This document shows, piece by piece, positions 31,990 through 39,516 of a stretch of DNA of 64,000 bases. The stretch lies in assembly GCA_029821755.1 (NCBI GenBank), contig JALGSV010000004.1, positions 1 to 64,000 of the forward strand. The letters run 5' to 3'. The position numbers and the translations under genes are program-made. Below the pieces are notes generated by a model, which was given only the letters and a program-made list of their open reading frames with translations, was not told the DNA's origin and made no database searches. The number at the start of each line of letters is the position of its first letter. Position 1 is the first letter of the stretch. This DNA is from Candidatus Zipacnadum vermilionense (GTDB lineage Bacteria; Armatimonadota; Zipacnadia; Zipacnadales; Zipacnadaceae).

Positions 31990-33724
31990 TTACCTCAGCC
32001 GGAACTGGGCCGTAGCCGTGGCGCCGCTGAGTATCTCCCGGGCCTTGACGGTCCAGGTGCCGGGCTGGTCGTTGAGGGCAGTGTGGATTCGGCCCCGCCA
32101 CGTACCGTTCCTGGTGTTCACATTCTGGCTGTAGAGGACGCTCTCCTTCCCATCGGGGGCAACGACCGCCAGGCGCACCACGTGGCGGCCGGGCTGGTTG
32201 GTGCCCTTGAAGGACAGCTTGACGGTGACGGGGAGGGCACGGCCGCGGGCGGCGTCGGCGGCGGTGACGGTCAGGTCGCTGACCTGGTAGTCCAGGCGGG
32301 CGAAGAGAGCGGCTTCGAAGGCTTTCAACGGCATCGGCGCCCGCTTGACCCGGCCCAGGTACTTGCCGGCCCGCACGTCGTAGGTCTCGCGCTCATCGGG
32401 GAAGACGACCACCATCTGCTCGACGTTGTCCGGGCTCTTCTCGCAGTAAACGCCCACATACTGGACAGGGCCGTCCTGCAGGATGTTGGTTTCGTAGTTC
32501 TTCAGGAAGGAGACGCCGGCGGCGTCGGTGATGTCCACCGGCGGGGTGAGGCCGGCGGCGCGCAGGAAGGCTTGCACCATCTTCAGGTCGTCGTCCTCAG
32601 GCTCGCCATTGCGCCGCACGGTGTTGGTCTGCAGGAAGTTCATGAGCAGCGCCTGCCCCTGGCCGGTCTGCTTGGTGACGAAGGCGGGGATGTCCAGGAA
32701 CGAGTGCTTGCCGAGGGCGGTGCCGTCGGTGACCTGGAGGCCCTTCTCTAACCACTCGCCGATGTACCAGGCGTTCTGCGGGACGAGCGGGCTAGTCCCG
32801 GTTACGCCGACCAGATAGTCAGGATAGCGCTGGTCGTAGGCGAATTCGGTGCGGGTAACGCCGAAAAGGTCGTCAAGGCCGCCTTGGTCCCGCAGCTTGC
32901 CGTGCTCGTCGCAGATGGCGGGCGCCAGGTCGGCAACCACGGTGCCGCCGTCGGCGACGAACTGCTTGATGGCCGCGCAGGTGGCATCGGAGAGGGCCAT
33001 AGCCATAAAGTGCGGCAAGATAAGGAGCTTCTTGCCCGCGAGCTCGCCCTGGACGACCTGGTTCTCGGTGAGGTACCCGAAGGAGACCCCGCACTGGACC
33101 AGCTCGCGTTCGAACGACTCGCGGCTCCAATTGGCGGGGCGCCACATGAGGTGGGCGTTGCCCTTCTCGCCCTCAATCCAGACGCCGGCCCCGGCGCTGG
33201 TGACCATGGAAGGGTAGCTGTAGAGGATGGCCACTGGGGAGAGCTGCCGCCGAGCGCCCATCAGGGCCTTGCCGACGCCCTCCCGGAGTTGGGCAGTCCC
33301 CTCGCCAGTCCAGCCGCCGGCGGGTTGCACCCAGCCGAACTGGCTGAAGAAGGTGTGGCCGAAGAAGCGGAAGGTGCCCCACTGTCCCCGGAAGGCGTCG
33401 CGCCAGGGGTAGTCGAAGTAAGTGGGCTTGCCCATGCCCCAACCGAGGTACTTGACCATGGGACCTTGCAGCATGGAGGCGATCATCAAGTCGTCGCCGT
33501 AGGGGCAGTAGAAGTTGAAAACGCCGGTGGCCAGGTAGCGGCCGATGTCCATGCCACCGTAGGGAATCATGTGGCCGGAGGTGGTGAAGCCGTCAATACC
33601 GATGTAAGTGTCCGGGCCGAGGGCCCCGCGGACCAGGTTGGCGTGCTGCTTGTCCGCCTGGTACTCCTGATCGGCGACGTAGATGCGGAAGTCCACCCAG
33701 GGGGCGAGGTTTTGGGTCAGGCTT
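31990..33724 (-). CDS. GH42-like beta-galactosidase, C-terminal part of a frameshifted gene
   Basis: About 578 residues that continue the protein encoded from 35785 in a different frame. Protein-like sequence starts at SLTQNLAPWVDFRIYVADQEY. The barrel half includes GALGPDTYIGIDGFTTSG and DYPWRDAFRGQWGTFRFFGH. It is followed by a beta-galactosidase trimerisation-type (amidotransferase-like) domain: VAILYSYPSMVTSAGAGVWI, VSFGYLTENQVVQGELAGKK, and FVADGGTVVADLAPAICDEH. The end is a C-terminal Ig-like domain (LTVTAADAARGRALPVTVKL). It has no start of its own that makes sense; translation from an internal GTG near 33695 is possible but would leave half a barrel. I treat it as the second half of one gene. 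Confidence 0.65.
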
Positions 33725-35785
33725 GAGATCGGCGGTGAGGGTGGGCTGCAGGTCGTCCCAGGTAGTGTGGCTGGTGTCCCAGGAGGCATTGAGCGCGTCG
33801 AGAGTCTTGTATTGAGCCTGCAAATACGCGCGGTAACGGCGGAGACCCTCCTCGTTGGGCAAGCCGGCATCGGACGTGCAGTGCCGCTCGTCCTGGAAGG
33901 CCCAGCAGATGGCGCCATACTTCTTCGCGGCGGCGATGGCCTCGGGGAGGCGTTGGTTCTCGTCGGCGCCCTGGGCGGGGTCGGTCTGCATGGAGGCGGG
34001 GGAGATGACTCCGTCGTTCATGCGGGAGGCGCGGATGCCGAAGGGCGCGCCGCGCTGGCCCATGCGGTCCTCGCCCCAGGAGTCCATGACCCCGGTCATT
34101 CCGGCGACCTCGAGCGCGGCCTGGGACATATCTCCCGGCGAGGCGGGCCAGAGGATGTTCTCGTAGTCCGTCCACTCGCTGTTGGGGACGAAGAAAGTGA
34201 CCTGCTCGCGCGCGAGCGGGGCTTTGCCCTGGCTAACGGTAACGATAGCCGTGTGGGGCGCCACGCGGGCGTCGGCAATCTTGTAGTCATATGTGAACTT
34301 CGCCTGCCCCAGCGCGGGCCCCACGGAGAGCACACGGCCAGTGGCGTCGCGAATTTCCACCTGGATGGTGCGGTCGGGGGCGGAGCTATGGAGGGAGCCC
34401 GCTAGGTGGACCGTGTCACCCACCCGGTAGGACTCTTTGTCGGTGCTAAGCAGGAGCTCGAGGTCGCTAGTCACGGTCAGGGGGCCACTGCCCCAGCCGA
34501 GGGAAGCGCCCTTGTCGTCGCGGGCGATGACGTCCAGCCAGAACTTGCCGGCGGGGAGAGCGGGGAGACTAAGTTTGCTGGCGCCGGACTGGGCGGAGGA
34601 CTTGCCCTCGGCCAAGGTCTCAAACTGGGGGTTGCGAACGGTCCAAAAGAGCCGCGCGGGGCCGGAGACGGTCACGGTCACCGGGGCCGGGGCCCCGGCG
34701 GGGAACTGGGCGGGTTCGGGTGCCACGGAGACGGGTGGCTCCTTGCGGGCGGCGTAGGTGAGGGCACGTAGGGTGGTGGCCAGGCCGTGCTCGTATTGGA
34801 GGCGGGGGCCATCGCTCCTGGTCGGGGTGAGGGTGCCGTCCCAGCCGAGTAGGACGGTGCGGCCCTGGCCGTACTGGCCGCAGATGACCACCGGCTTGCC
34901 GCTCTCGGTGGCGGCTACCTGGCTGCCCTCGCGCAGCTTCCAGTCGTAGACGGCCATGGCGGCGTAGGCAGGGGCTTCCTCGGGCTTGAGGGGCATGTTG
35001 CCGAGGGGAGCGCCGTCGAGCAGGGCCAGGTCGGGACCGGGCTGGAAGTCAGGGACGGGCACACGGCGCCCGCCACCCTCCATGGTGGCGGGGGAAGCCT
35101 CGAGCAGGGGGGTCTTGGCCACCCACCAGCCGCCCATGTTGCTGCCGACGAAGACGAGACCGGTACCGGCCCTGGCCTTGTCCAGGATCTTCTCATAGAC
35201 ATCGTCCGGGAAGGTATTGCGGGCCAGTGGATAGCCGAAGCTGGGGCTGTACGTACCCAGGGCCAGCAGGATCACGTCGTAGTCCTCCTGGAGGGCGGTG
35301 CGGGCCTGCTCGGCGAGGTAACCCAAACGGTACGCCTCATCCACGCCCCAGTCGGAGTGGGCGGCAACGTCGGCGATGAGCACGAAGCTCATGTCGCAGT
35401 CCAACTCGCGGGAGATCTGGGCCAGTTGGGCGGTGTCGGCGGGGGCGTTGCCAAACATGCAGATGGCCAGGACCTTGAGGGGACCCTGGGCGTAGGGCTT
35501 AGCCCAGGGTATGTGCGGGGCAGGGGCGATGGGGACCTGGGGGCCGAAAAGGATGGCCTGGTAGCCGCACTCGATGGACAGATACCCGCTGCGGCTGAAG
35601 TTGTACAAGGCGGGGGTGTCTTTACACGCAGCCATCATCGCGGGGACGTCGCCGGGGACGTTCCAGACGAGAGAGGAGCCGGTGGGGGCGGAGACGGCCG
35701 GGGCGGCCAGGAGTGGCACACAGCCTAGAACAACGGCGACCAGGGAGAAACCGAGGAGACAAGGCAAGGGGCGGCGGGCGCTCAT
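33593..35785 (-). CDS. GH42-like secreted beta-galactosidase, N-terminal part of a frameshifted gene
   Basis: ATG 35785 follows AGGAGA and begins a signal peptide (PCLLGFSLVAVVLGCVPLLAA). Residues 40-400 form an amidotransferase-like domain (EDYDVILLALGTYSPSFGYP; TGLVFVGSNMGGWWVAK). Beta-sandwich modules follow, then the start of a GH42-type barrel (CWAFQDERHCTSDAGLPNEE; LDALNASWDTSHTTWDDLQP). After TADLKP near 33725 the frame turns into Arg/Pro/Gly-rich nonsense and ends at 33593. The correct continuation (SLTQNLAPWVDF) lies in the next frame. One base gained or lost near 33712-33730 would explain this. Joined, the protein would have about 1260 residues. It could be a true pseudogene or an assembly error. 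Confidence 0.7.
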   Translation of the reverse strand: MSARRPLPCLLGFSLVAVVLGCVPLLAAPAVSAPTGSSLVWNVPGDVPAMMAACKDTPALYNFSRSGYLSIECGYQAILFGPQVPIAPAPHIPWAKPYAQGPLKVLAICMFGNAPADTAQLAQISRELDCDMSFVLIADVAAHSDWGVDEAYRLGYLAEQARTALQEDYDVILLALGTYSPSFGYPLARNTFPDDVYEKILDKARAGTGLVFVGSNMGGWWVAKTPLLEASPATMEGGGRRVPVPDFQPGPDLALLDGAPLGNMPLKPEEAPAYAAMAVYDWKLREGSQVAATESGKPVVICGQYGQGRTVLLGWDGTLTPTRSDGPRLQYEHGLATTLRALTYAARKEPPVSVAPEPAQFPAGAPAPVTVTVSGPARLFWTVRNPQFETLAEGKSSAQSGASKLSLPALPAGKFWLDVIARDDKGASLGWGSGPLTVTSDLELLLSTDKESYRVGDTVHLAGSLHSSAPDRTIQVEIRDATGRVLSVGPALGQAKFTYDYKIADARVAPHTAIVTVSQGKAPLAREQVTFFVPNSEWTDYENILWPASPGDMSQAALEVAGMTGVMDSWGEDRMGQRGAPFGIRASRMNDGVISPASMQTDPAQGADENQRLPEAIAAAKKYGAICWAFQDERHCTSDAGLPNEEGLRRYRAYLQAQYKTLDALNASWDTSHTTWDDLQPTLTADLKPDPKPRPLGGLPHLRRRSGVPGGQAARQPGPRGPRPGHLHRY

Positions 35786-35891
35786 GTTGGGTCTCCTGGA
35801 AGACAACAGTAGCCGCGAGGAGGCTTACGGCATCTTAGTATTCGGGCCCTGGGAGGGGAAGTCCTCCCTCGATGGCTGCTAGGGCCGGGGC

Positions 35892-35920
35892 TTGACACGT
35901 CCAGGGATGTATTGCATAAT
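35892..35920 (+). promoter_or_regulatory. Sigma-70 type promoter of tRNA-Gln
   Basis: TTGACA (35892-35897), a 17-base spacer, then CATAAT (35915-35920, one mismatch to TATAAT). The tRNA begins 10 bases after the -10 box. It is the cleanest promoter in the window. Confidence 0.85.
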
Positions 35921-35930
35921 AAAAGGGCGC

Positions 35931-36005
35931 TGCCGGGTAGTGTAACGGTAACATGACTGACTCTGGATCAGTTGACTCTAGGTTCGATTCCTAGCCCGGC
36001 AGCCA
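35931..36005 (+). tRNA. tRNA-Gln (anticodon CTG)
   Basis: Acceptor stem TGCCGGG/CCCGGCA with the weak U1-A72 pair typical of glutamine tRNAs. The anticodon stem is ACTGA/TCAGT around the loop CTCTGGA, giving anticodon CTG (codon CAG). The T loop is GGTTCGATTCC. Discriminator G is followed by an encoded CCA (36003-36005). It is flanked by its own promoter and terminator, so it is a monocistronic unit. Confidence 0.95.
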
Positions 36006-36021
36006 AATATCGGGAGACAAG

Positions 36022-36050
36022 AGCCACCTGCGAGGGTGGCTTTCTTGGTT
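36022..36050 (+). terminator. Intrinsic terminator after tRNA-Gln
   Basis: Stem AGCCACC/GGTGGCT (36022-36028 with 36035-36041), a six-base loop, then TTCTTGGTT. It ends the tRNA transcript ahead of the convergent rlmN gene. Confidence 0.75.
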
Positions 36051-36148
36051 TCTGTAAGGTGCGAGCTTCATACTGCGCCCTGCTTCCAGGCATGGCCCTA
36101 TCATCTTGGTTGTCGCTGGCGCAGAGGTCGGGGTGGCTGTACCCCGCT

Positions 36149-37183
36149 TTAGACATGCCGGTGCCTCTGCCGCAGTTGGCCGCAGGCGGCCTCGATTTCT
36201 GTGCCCTTGCTGTGGCGGATACTGACGTTGAGGCCGCGCTTACGCAGGATTTCCATGAACTGGCGGGTGTGATACGCGCTGGGACGCTGGAGCAGGGCGT
36301 GCTCCACCGGGTTGAAGGGGATGAGGTTCAGGTGGTGGCGGAGCGGGCGCAACAGGGCGACCAGGCGGTCGGCGTCCTCGAAGAAGTCGTTGACGCCTTT
36401 GATGAGGACGTAGGCGAAGGTCACGGGCTGTCCGCCGGTGGCCGCGGTGAAGTCGGCGCAGGCAGCAAGCAGCTTCCAGATGGGCCAGCGAGCGGCGCCG
36501 GGCATCAATTCACGGCGCTGGTCGTCACGGGTGGAGTTGAGGGAGACCGCGAGGTTCACACCCAGGTCCAGCTTGCCCAGCTTGCGGATCTGGGGGACGA
36601 TGCCGACGGTAGGGATGGTCACCTTGCGCGGTGACAGACCGAAGGCCTCGGGGTCAGTGAGCCGCGTGAGTGCGGCGAGGACGTTATCAAGATTGAGAAG
36701 CGGCTCGCCCATGCCCATGAAGACGATATTGCCGGGGCGTCCCTGGCGGGCGGCGAGCAGGGCGGCCTGGGCCATGATCTCCCCGCCAGTTAGGTTGCGT
36801 TCACAGCCCTGCAGCGTGGAGGCGCAGAAGACGCAGCGCATGGAGCAGCCCACTTGGGTAGAAAGGCAGAAGGTGGGGAGGCCCTCGGTAGCGATGCTGA
36901 CGGACTCCGCCTCAGCGTCGTCGGGGAGCTGTAGGAGGAGCTTGAGCGTCTCCGGACCACGATGCTCGGCCACGGCGACCGCGCCGGGGAGACTGAAGGA
37001 CTTGGCGAGCAGCAACCGGAGGGACTCGGGGAGATTGGTCATCTCCTCGAAGGATAGGGCGAAACGCTGATAAAGCCAGCCGTGGACCTGAGCCGCGCGG
37101 TAAGCGGGCTGCGCGTGATCCCGCATCCAGGCCTGGAGAGCCGGGAGGTCGAGGTCGTAGATGAGAGGTAGATCGCTGGTCAC
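36149..37183 (-). CDS. rlmN: Dual-specificity 23S rRNA/tRNA adenine-C2 methyltransferase RlmN
   Basis: A radical SAM enzyme that methylates A2503 of 23S rRNA and A37 of some tRNAs. About 344 residues, normal for the family. Seen: the CxxxCxxC cluster motif in GCSMRCVFCAS near residue 113, the NIVFMGMGEPLLN motif, SLNSTRDDQRRELMP, and KGVNDFFEDADRL. The family's C-terminal catalytic Cys is supplied near the end in EAACGQLRQ; the other conserved segments are in place. The frame extends to TTG 37201, but GTG 37183 lies exactly six bases after a TACAAT box on the minus strand, with no Shine-Dalgarno. This suggests a leaderless transcript starting at the GTG. It is divergent from acpS. Confidence 0.93.
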   Translation of the reverse strand: MTSDLPLIYDLDLPALQAWMRDHAQPAYRAAQVHGWLYQRFALSFEEMTNLPESLRLLLAKSFSLPGAVAVAEHRGPETLKLLLQLPDDAEAESVSIATEGLPTFCLSTQVGCSMRCVFCASTLQGCERNLTGGEIMAQAALLAARQGRPGNIVFMGMGEPLLNLDNVLAALTRLTDPEAFGLSPRKVTIPTVGIVPQIRKLGKLDLGVNLAVSLNSTRDDQRRELMPGAARWPIWKLLAACADFTAATGGQPVTFAYVLIKGVNDFFEDADRLVALLRPLRHHLNLIPFNPVEHALLQRPSAYHTRQFMEILRKRGLNVSIRHSKGTEIEAACGQLRQRHRHV

Positions 37184-37189
37184 AAGGAG

Positions 37190-37195
37190 ATTGTA
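37190..37195 (-). promoter_or_regulatory. -10 box of rlmN (leaderless arrangement)
   Basis: TACAAT on the minus strand, five of six to consensus, ending six bases before the GTG start of rlmN. The -35 region is poor (TGCCGT at 17-base spacing). Confidence 0.5.
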
Positions 37196-37234
37196 GCACA
37201 ATGGCGGCGGGAACGGCAGTCAGAGGGCAGAGCC

Positions 37235-37263
37235 TTGTCGTGGGGACGGGGGGCAGATATACT
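37235..37263 (+). promoter_or_regulatory. Sigma-70 type promoter of acpS
   Basis: TTGTCG (37235-37240), a 17-base spacer, TATACT (37258-37263). Transcription would begin near 37270, about 30 bases before the acpS start, and would probably also serve the permease gene behind it. Confidence 0.6.
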
Positions 37264-37298
37264 CTCCGGTGGAAACACCGCGCCCGGAGGCAGACGTT

Positions 37299-37730
37299 TT
37301 GATCATCGGCATTGGGACGGATCTGGTCATGATTTCGCGGATCCAGCGGCTGCATGAGCTGCATGGGGATCGGTTTGCGCTGCGCATCTTCACCGAGGGG
37401 GAGAGGCAGGAGTGTTTGCGGCGCAAGCGGATTGGGGAAGCCCTGGCCCTACGCTGGGCGGCAAAGGAGGCGGTGATGAAGGCGTTGGGGACGGGGTACC
37501 GGGAGGGCGTAGTGTTCCACGATATTGAGGTCTTTCACCATCCGAGCGGGAAGCCGGACCTGCGCTTCACCGGGCCTACGGCGGAGCGGGCGCGGCAGAT
37601 GGGGGTTACCGGAGCGTTTGTGACGCTGACGCACGATGGCGACCTGGCGATGGCGGTGGTGGTGTTGGAGGGAGAGCCCGGGCGCGCGGAATCGCGCCTC
37701 TACACTAGGGAGACGGCCCCCGGGGACTGA
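37299..37730 (+). CDS. acpS: Holo-[acyl-carrier-protein] synthase
   Basis: Transfers 4'-phosphopantetheine from CoA to apo-ACP in fatty acid synthesis. 143 residues. Seen: the N-terminal IGIGTDLVMISRIQRL (metal-binding Asp), the FTEGERQECL motif, and RWAAKEAVMKALGTGY with the catalytic/metal Glu and Lys, then a closing LTHDGDLAMAVVVLE. The last 20 residues extend beyond the usual end. The frame opens at GTG 37269, but TTG 37299 starts right at the conserved beta strand and follows GGAGG at a good distance. Its stop lies three bases before the start of the permease gene, indicating one operon. Confidence 0.93.
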   Translation: MIIGIGTDLVMISRIQRLHELHGDRFALRIFTEGERQECLRRKRIGEALALRWAAKEAVMKALGTGYREGVVFHDIEVFHHPSGKPDLRFTGPTAERARQMGVTGAFVTLTHDGDLAMAVVVLEGEPGRAESRLYTRETAPGD

Positions 37731-37733
37731 GCC

Positions 37734-38807
37734 ATGCGATTGCTCGACCGTTACCTCCTGCGGCGGATGGTCACCCCCTTCTTTCTGGGAGTGCTGGTCT
37801 TCCTGGTGGTACTGCTGGGGGATGAGGCGCGCAAGCTGGAGTCGGCCGTGACCGGGATGCGCGTGCCGCTGTGGCTGATCCTGAAGTATCTGGGGTATGC
37901 GGCCCCGGGAGCGCTAGTGTGGTCACTGCCGGTGGGGACGCTGCTGGGGGTGTCGATGGCCGCCACGTGGGGGGCGCGCTCGGGAGAGACAGTAGCGGTA
38001 CGGGTGGCCGGGGTGAGTTTTGTGCGGGTGTGCGTGGCGTACGTCGTGGTGGGACTGGTAATGAGCGGAGTGGCCTTCACGCTCAATGAGTCGGTGGTTC
38101 CCGAGTCGTCGCGGCGGCAGCGGGCGGCCTTCGAGGAGATGACGCATACCCAGCCGGTGGTGCATGAGGCGTACAACCAGTACTTCCGGGATGACCAGGG
38201 CCGTATCTTCTTCGTGGGGCACATGGACGCGGGGAACAACGTGCTGGAGCAAGTGTGCGTGTGGACGCTCGACGCGCAAGGGCGGCTGGCGGAGATAGAC
38301 AGCGCCCGGCAGGCGGTGCTACGGGGGAGGCAGTGGAGCTTCGAGGACGGTGCCACGGCCTACCTGGATGCGCGGGGGCAACCGGTACGGGTGGAGCGCT
38401 ATGAGGAGAAGCCGTTCTTGATGACCCAGGCGTTGCAGAACTACTACGCGGACAAGCGGACGCCGCTGGAGATGAGCGCCAACGAACTGGTGGCGCTGGC
38501 GACGACCCTGGAGGCAACGGGGCAGGATAGCCACCGGCTGCGAGTGCACCTGGCCTTCAAGTACTCGATACCGCTGGCCTGCCTGGTGCTGGCGCTGATG
38601 GCGGCGCCGCTGGGGGATGGGATGGCGCGGATGGGGAGCTTCGCGGGGCTGGTGGTGGCGATCGGGCTGGTGTTCCTGTACAACGGTGTACGGTCATGGG
38701 GACTGGCGTTGGGGCTGGTGGGGGTGCTGCCGCCGGCCTTTGCCGGGTGGGTGCAGAATGTGATCTTTGGGGTGGTGGGGTTGGTGCTTCTCGTGAGGCA
38801 TCGCTGA
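37734..38807 (+). CDS. LptF/LptG family permease
   Basis: A 357-residue inner-membrane protein of the YjgP/YjgQ family (PF03739), which forms the transmembrane part of the LPS transport ABC machine in diderms. It starts LLDRYLLRRMVTPFFLGVLV, the usual first helix with a D-RYL motif. A second cluster of helices covers residues 45-115. A periplasmic beta-jellyroll region runs about 120-265 (FFVGHMDAGNNVLEQVCVW). Three closing helices follow (YSIPLACLVLALMAAPLG; GLVVAIGLVFLYNGVRSW). LptF and LptG cannot be told apart here. It supports a double-membraned envelope. It is tightly coupled to acpS (three-base gap) and is followed by the PAP2 gene after 20 bases. Confidence 0.88.
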   Translation: MRLLDRYLLRRMVTPFFLGVLVFLVVLLGDEARKLESAVTGMRVPLWLILKYLGYAAPGALVWSLPVGTLLGVSMAATWGARSGETVAVRVAGVSFVRVCVAYVVVGLVMSGVAFTLNESVVPESSRRQRAAFEEMTHTQPVVHEAYNQYFRDDQGRIFFVGHMDAGNNVLEQVCVWTLDAQGRLAEIDSARQAVLRGRQWSFEDGATAYLDARGQPVRVERYEEKPFLMTQALQNYYADKRTPLEMSANELVALATTLEATGQDSHRLRVHLAFKYSIPLACLVLALMAAPLGDGMARMGSFAGLVVAIGLVFLYNGVRSWGLALGLVGVLPPAFAGWVQNVIFGVVGLVLLVRHR

Positions 38808-38827
38808 TCGGCAGTTGGGAGGAGCGC

Positions 38828-39424
38828 ATGCGAGGCTTACTATTGGCGGTTGGGATGTTGGTGCTGGTGGTGGGAGGAGTATGGGCGGAGCGGACGCCGG
38901 ATACGAGTAGCTGCCTAGCCAATGCGCTGACTGACGCGGGAATGCCGGTGCCGCTGGGGGTGACGGCGGGGCTGATCGTGCTGGGGAATGAGCGGCAACA
39001 GCGGGCGGGGCGGCAGGCGGCGGATGCGATCCTGGTGACCGGGGCGCTGACTGAGGGGCTCAAGCGGCTGACGCGGACCGACCGACCGGATGATCCGGAA
39101 GCGCGGGATGGCTTTCCCAGCGGCCATGCCAGCCTGAACTTCGCTCTGGCGCGGGCCTTGTCGGCGGAGTACCCGGACTGGGGGCGGTGGGCGTACCTGT
39201 TCGCGGCGGGGGTGACGTGGTCGCGGGTGCGGCGGGAAGACCATTCCTGGACGCAGGCGCTGGCCGGCGCGGCGTTGGGATGGTATGTCGCGGACCGGTC
39301 GGTGCACTCGCGGGGAGGCTTGTTGAACGGGCTGATCGTGCCGGAACCGGCGGAGAGCCTGGCCGGGGCGGTCACGGCGGAGCCGCGCGGGGTGGGGGCG
39401 GCGGTGTGGAGGAGGAATTGGTAG
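38828..39424 (+). CDS. PAP2 family phosphatase-like protein
   Basis: A 198-residue protein starting at ATG 38828 with GGGAGGAG upstream. The N-terminal hydrophobic stretch MRGLLLAVGMLVLVVGGVWA could be a signal peptide. PAP2 motifs are in order: KRLTRTDRP near residue 78 (K-x6-RP), PSGHAS near residue 97, and SRVRREDHSWTQ near residue 135 (SR-x5-H-x3). The last position of motif 3 is Gln instead of the usual Asp, while the motif 2 and 3 histidines are kept. The family dephosphorylates lipid phosphates such as undecaprenyl diphosphate, lysophosphatidate or lipid A. The context after an LPS-transport permease would fit an envelope role. Confidence 0.8.
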   Translation: MRGLLLAVGMLVLVVGGVWAERTPDTSSCLANALTDAGMPVPLGVTAGLIVLGNERQQRAGRQAADAILVTGALTEGLKRLTRTDRPDDPEARDGFPSGHASLNFALARALSAEYPDWGRWAYLFAAGVTWSRVRREDHSWTQALAGAALGWYVADRSVHSRGGLLNGLIVPEPAESLAGAVTAEPRGVGAAVWRRNW

Positions 39425-39516
39425 AGGGGGCGGGCTCCGGTGGCGTGGGCCGCAGGGAGCAAACGCTGACGCTGTGGCAGCCATCCCTGCGGCTCCCCTT
39501 ATGCCTGTTGCCCGAC

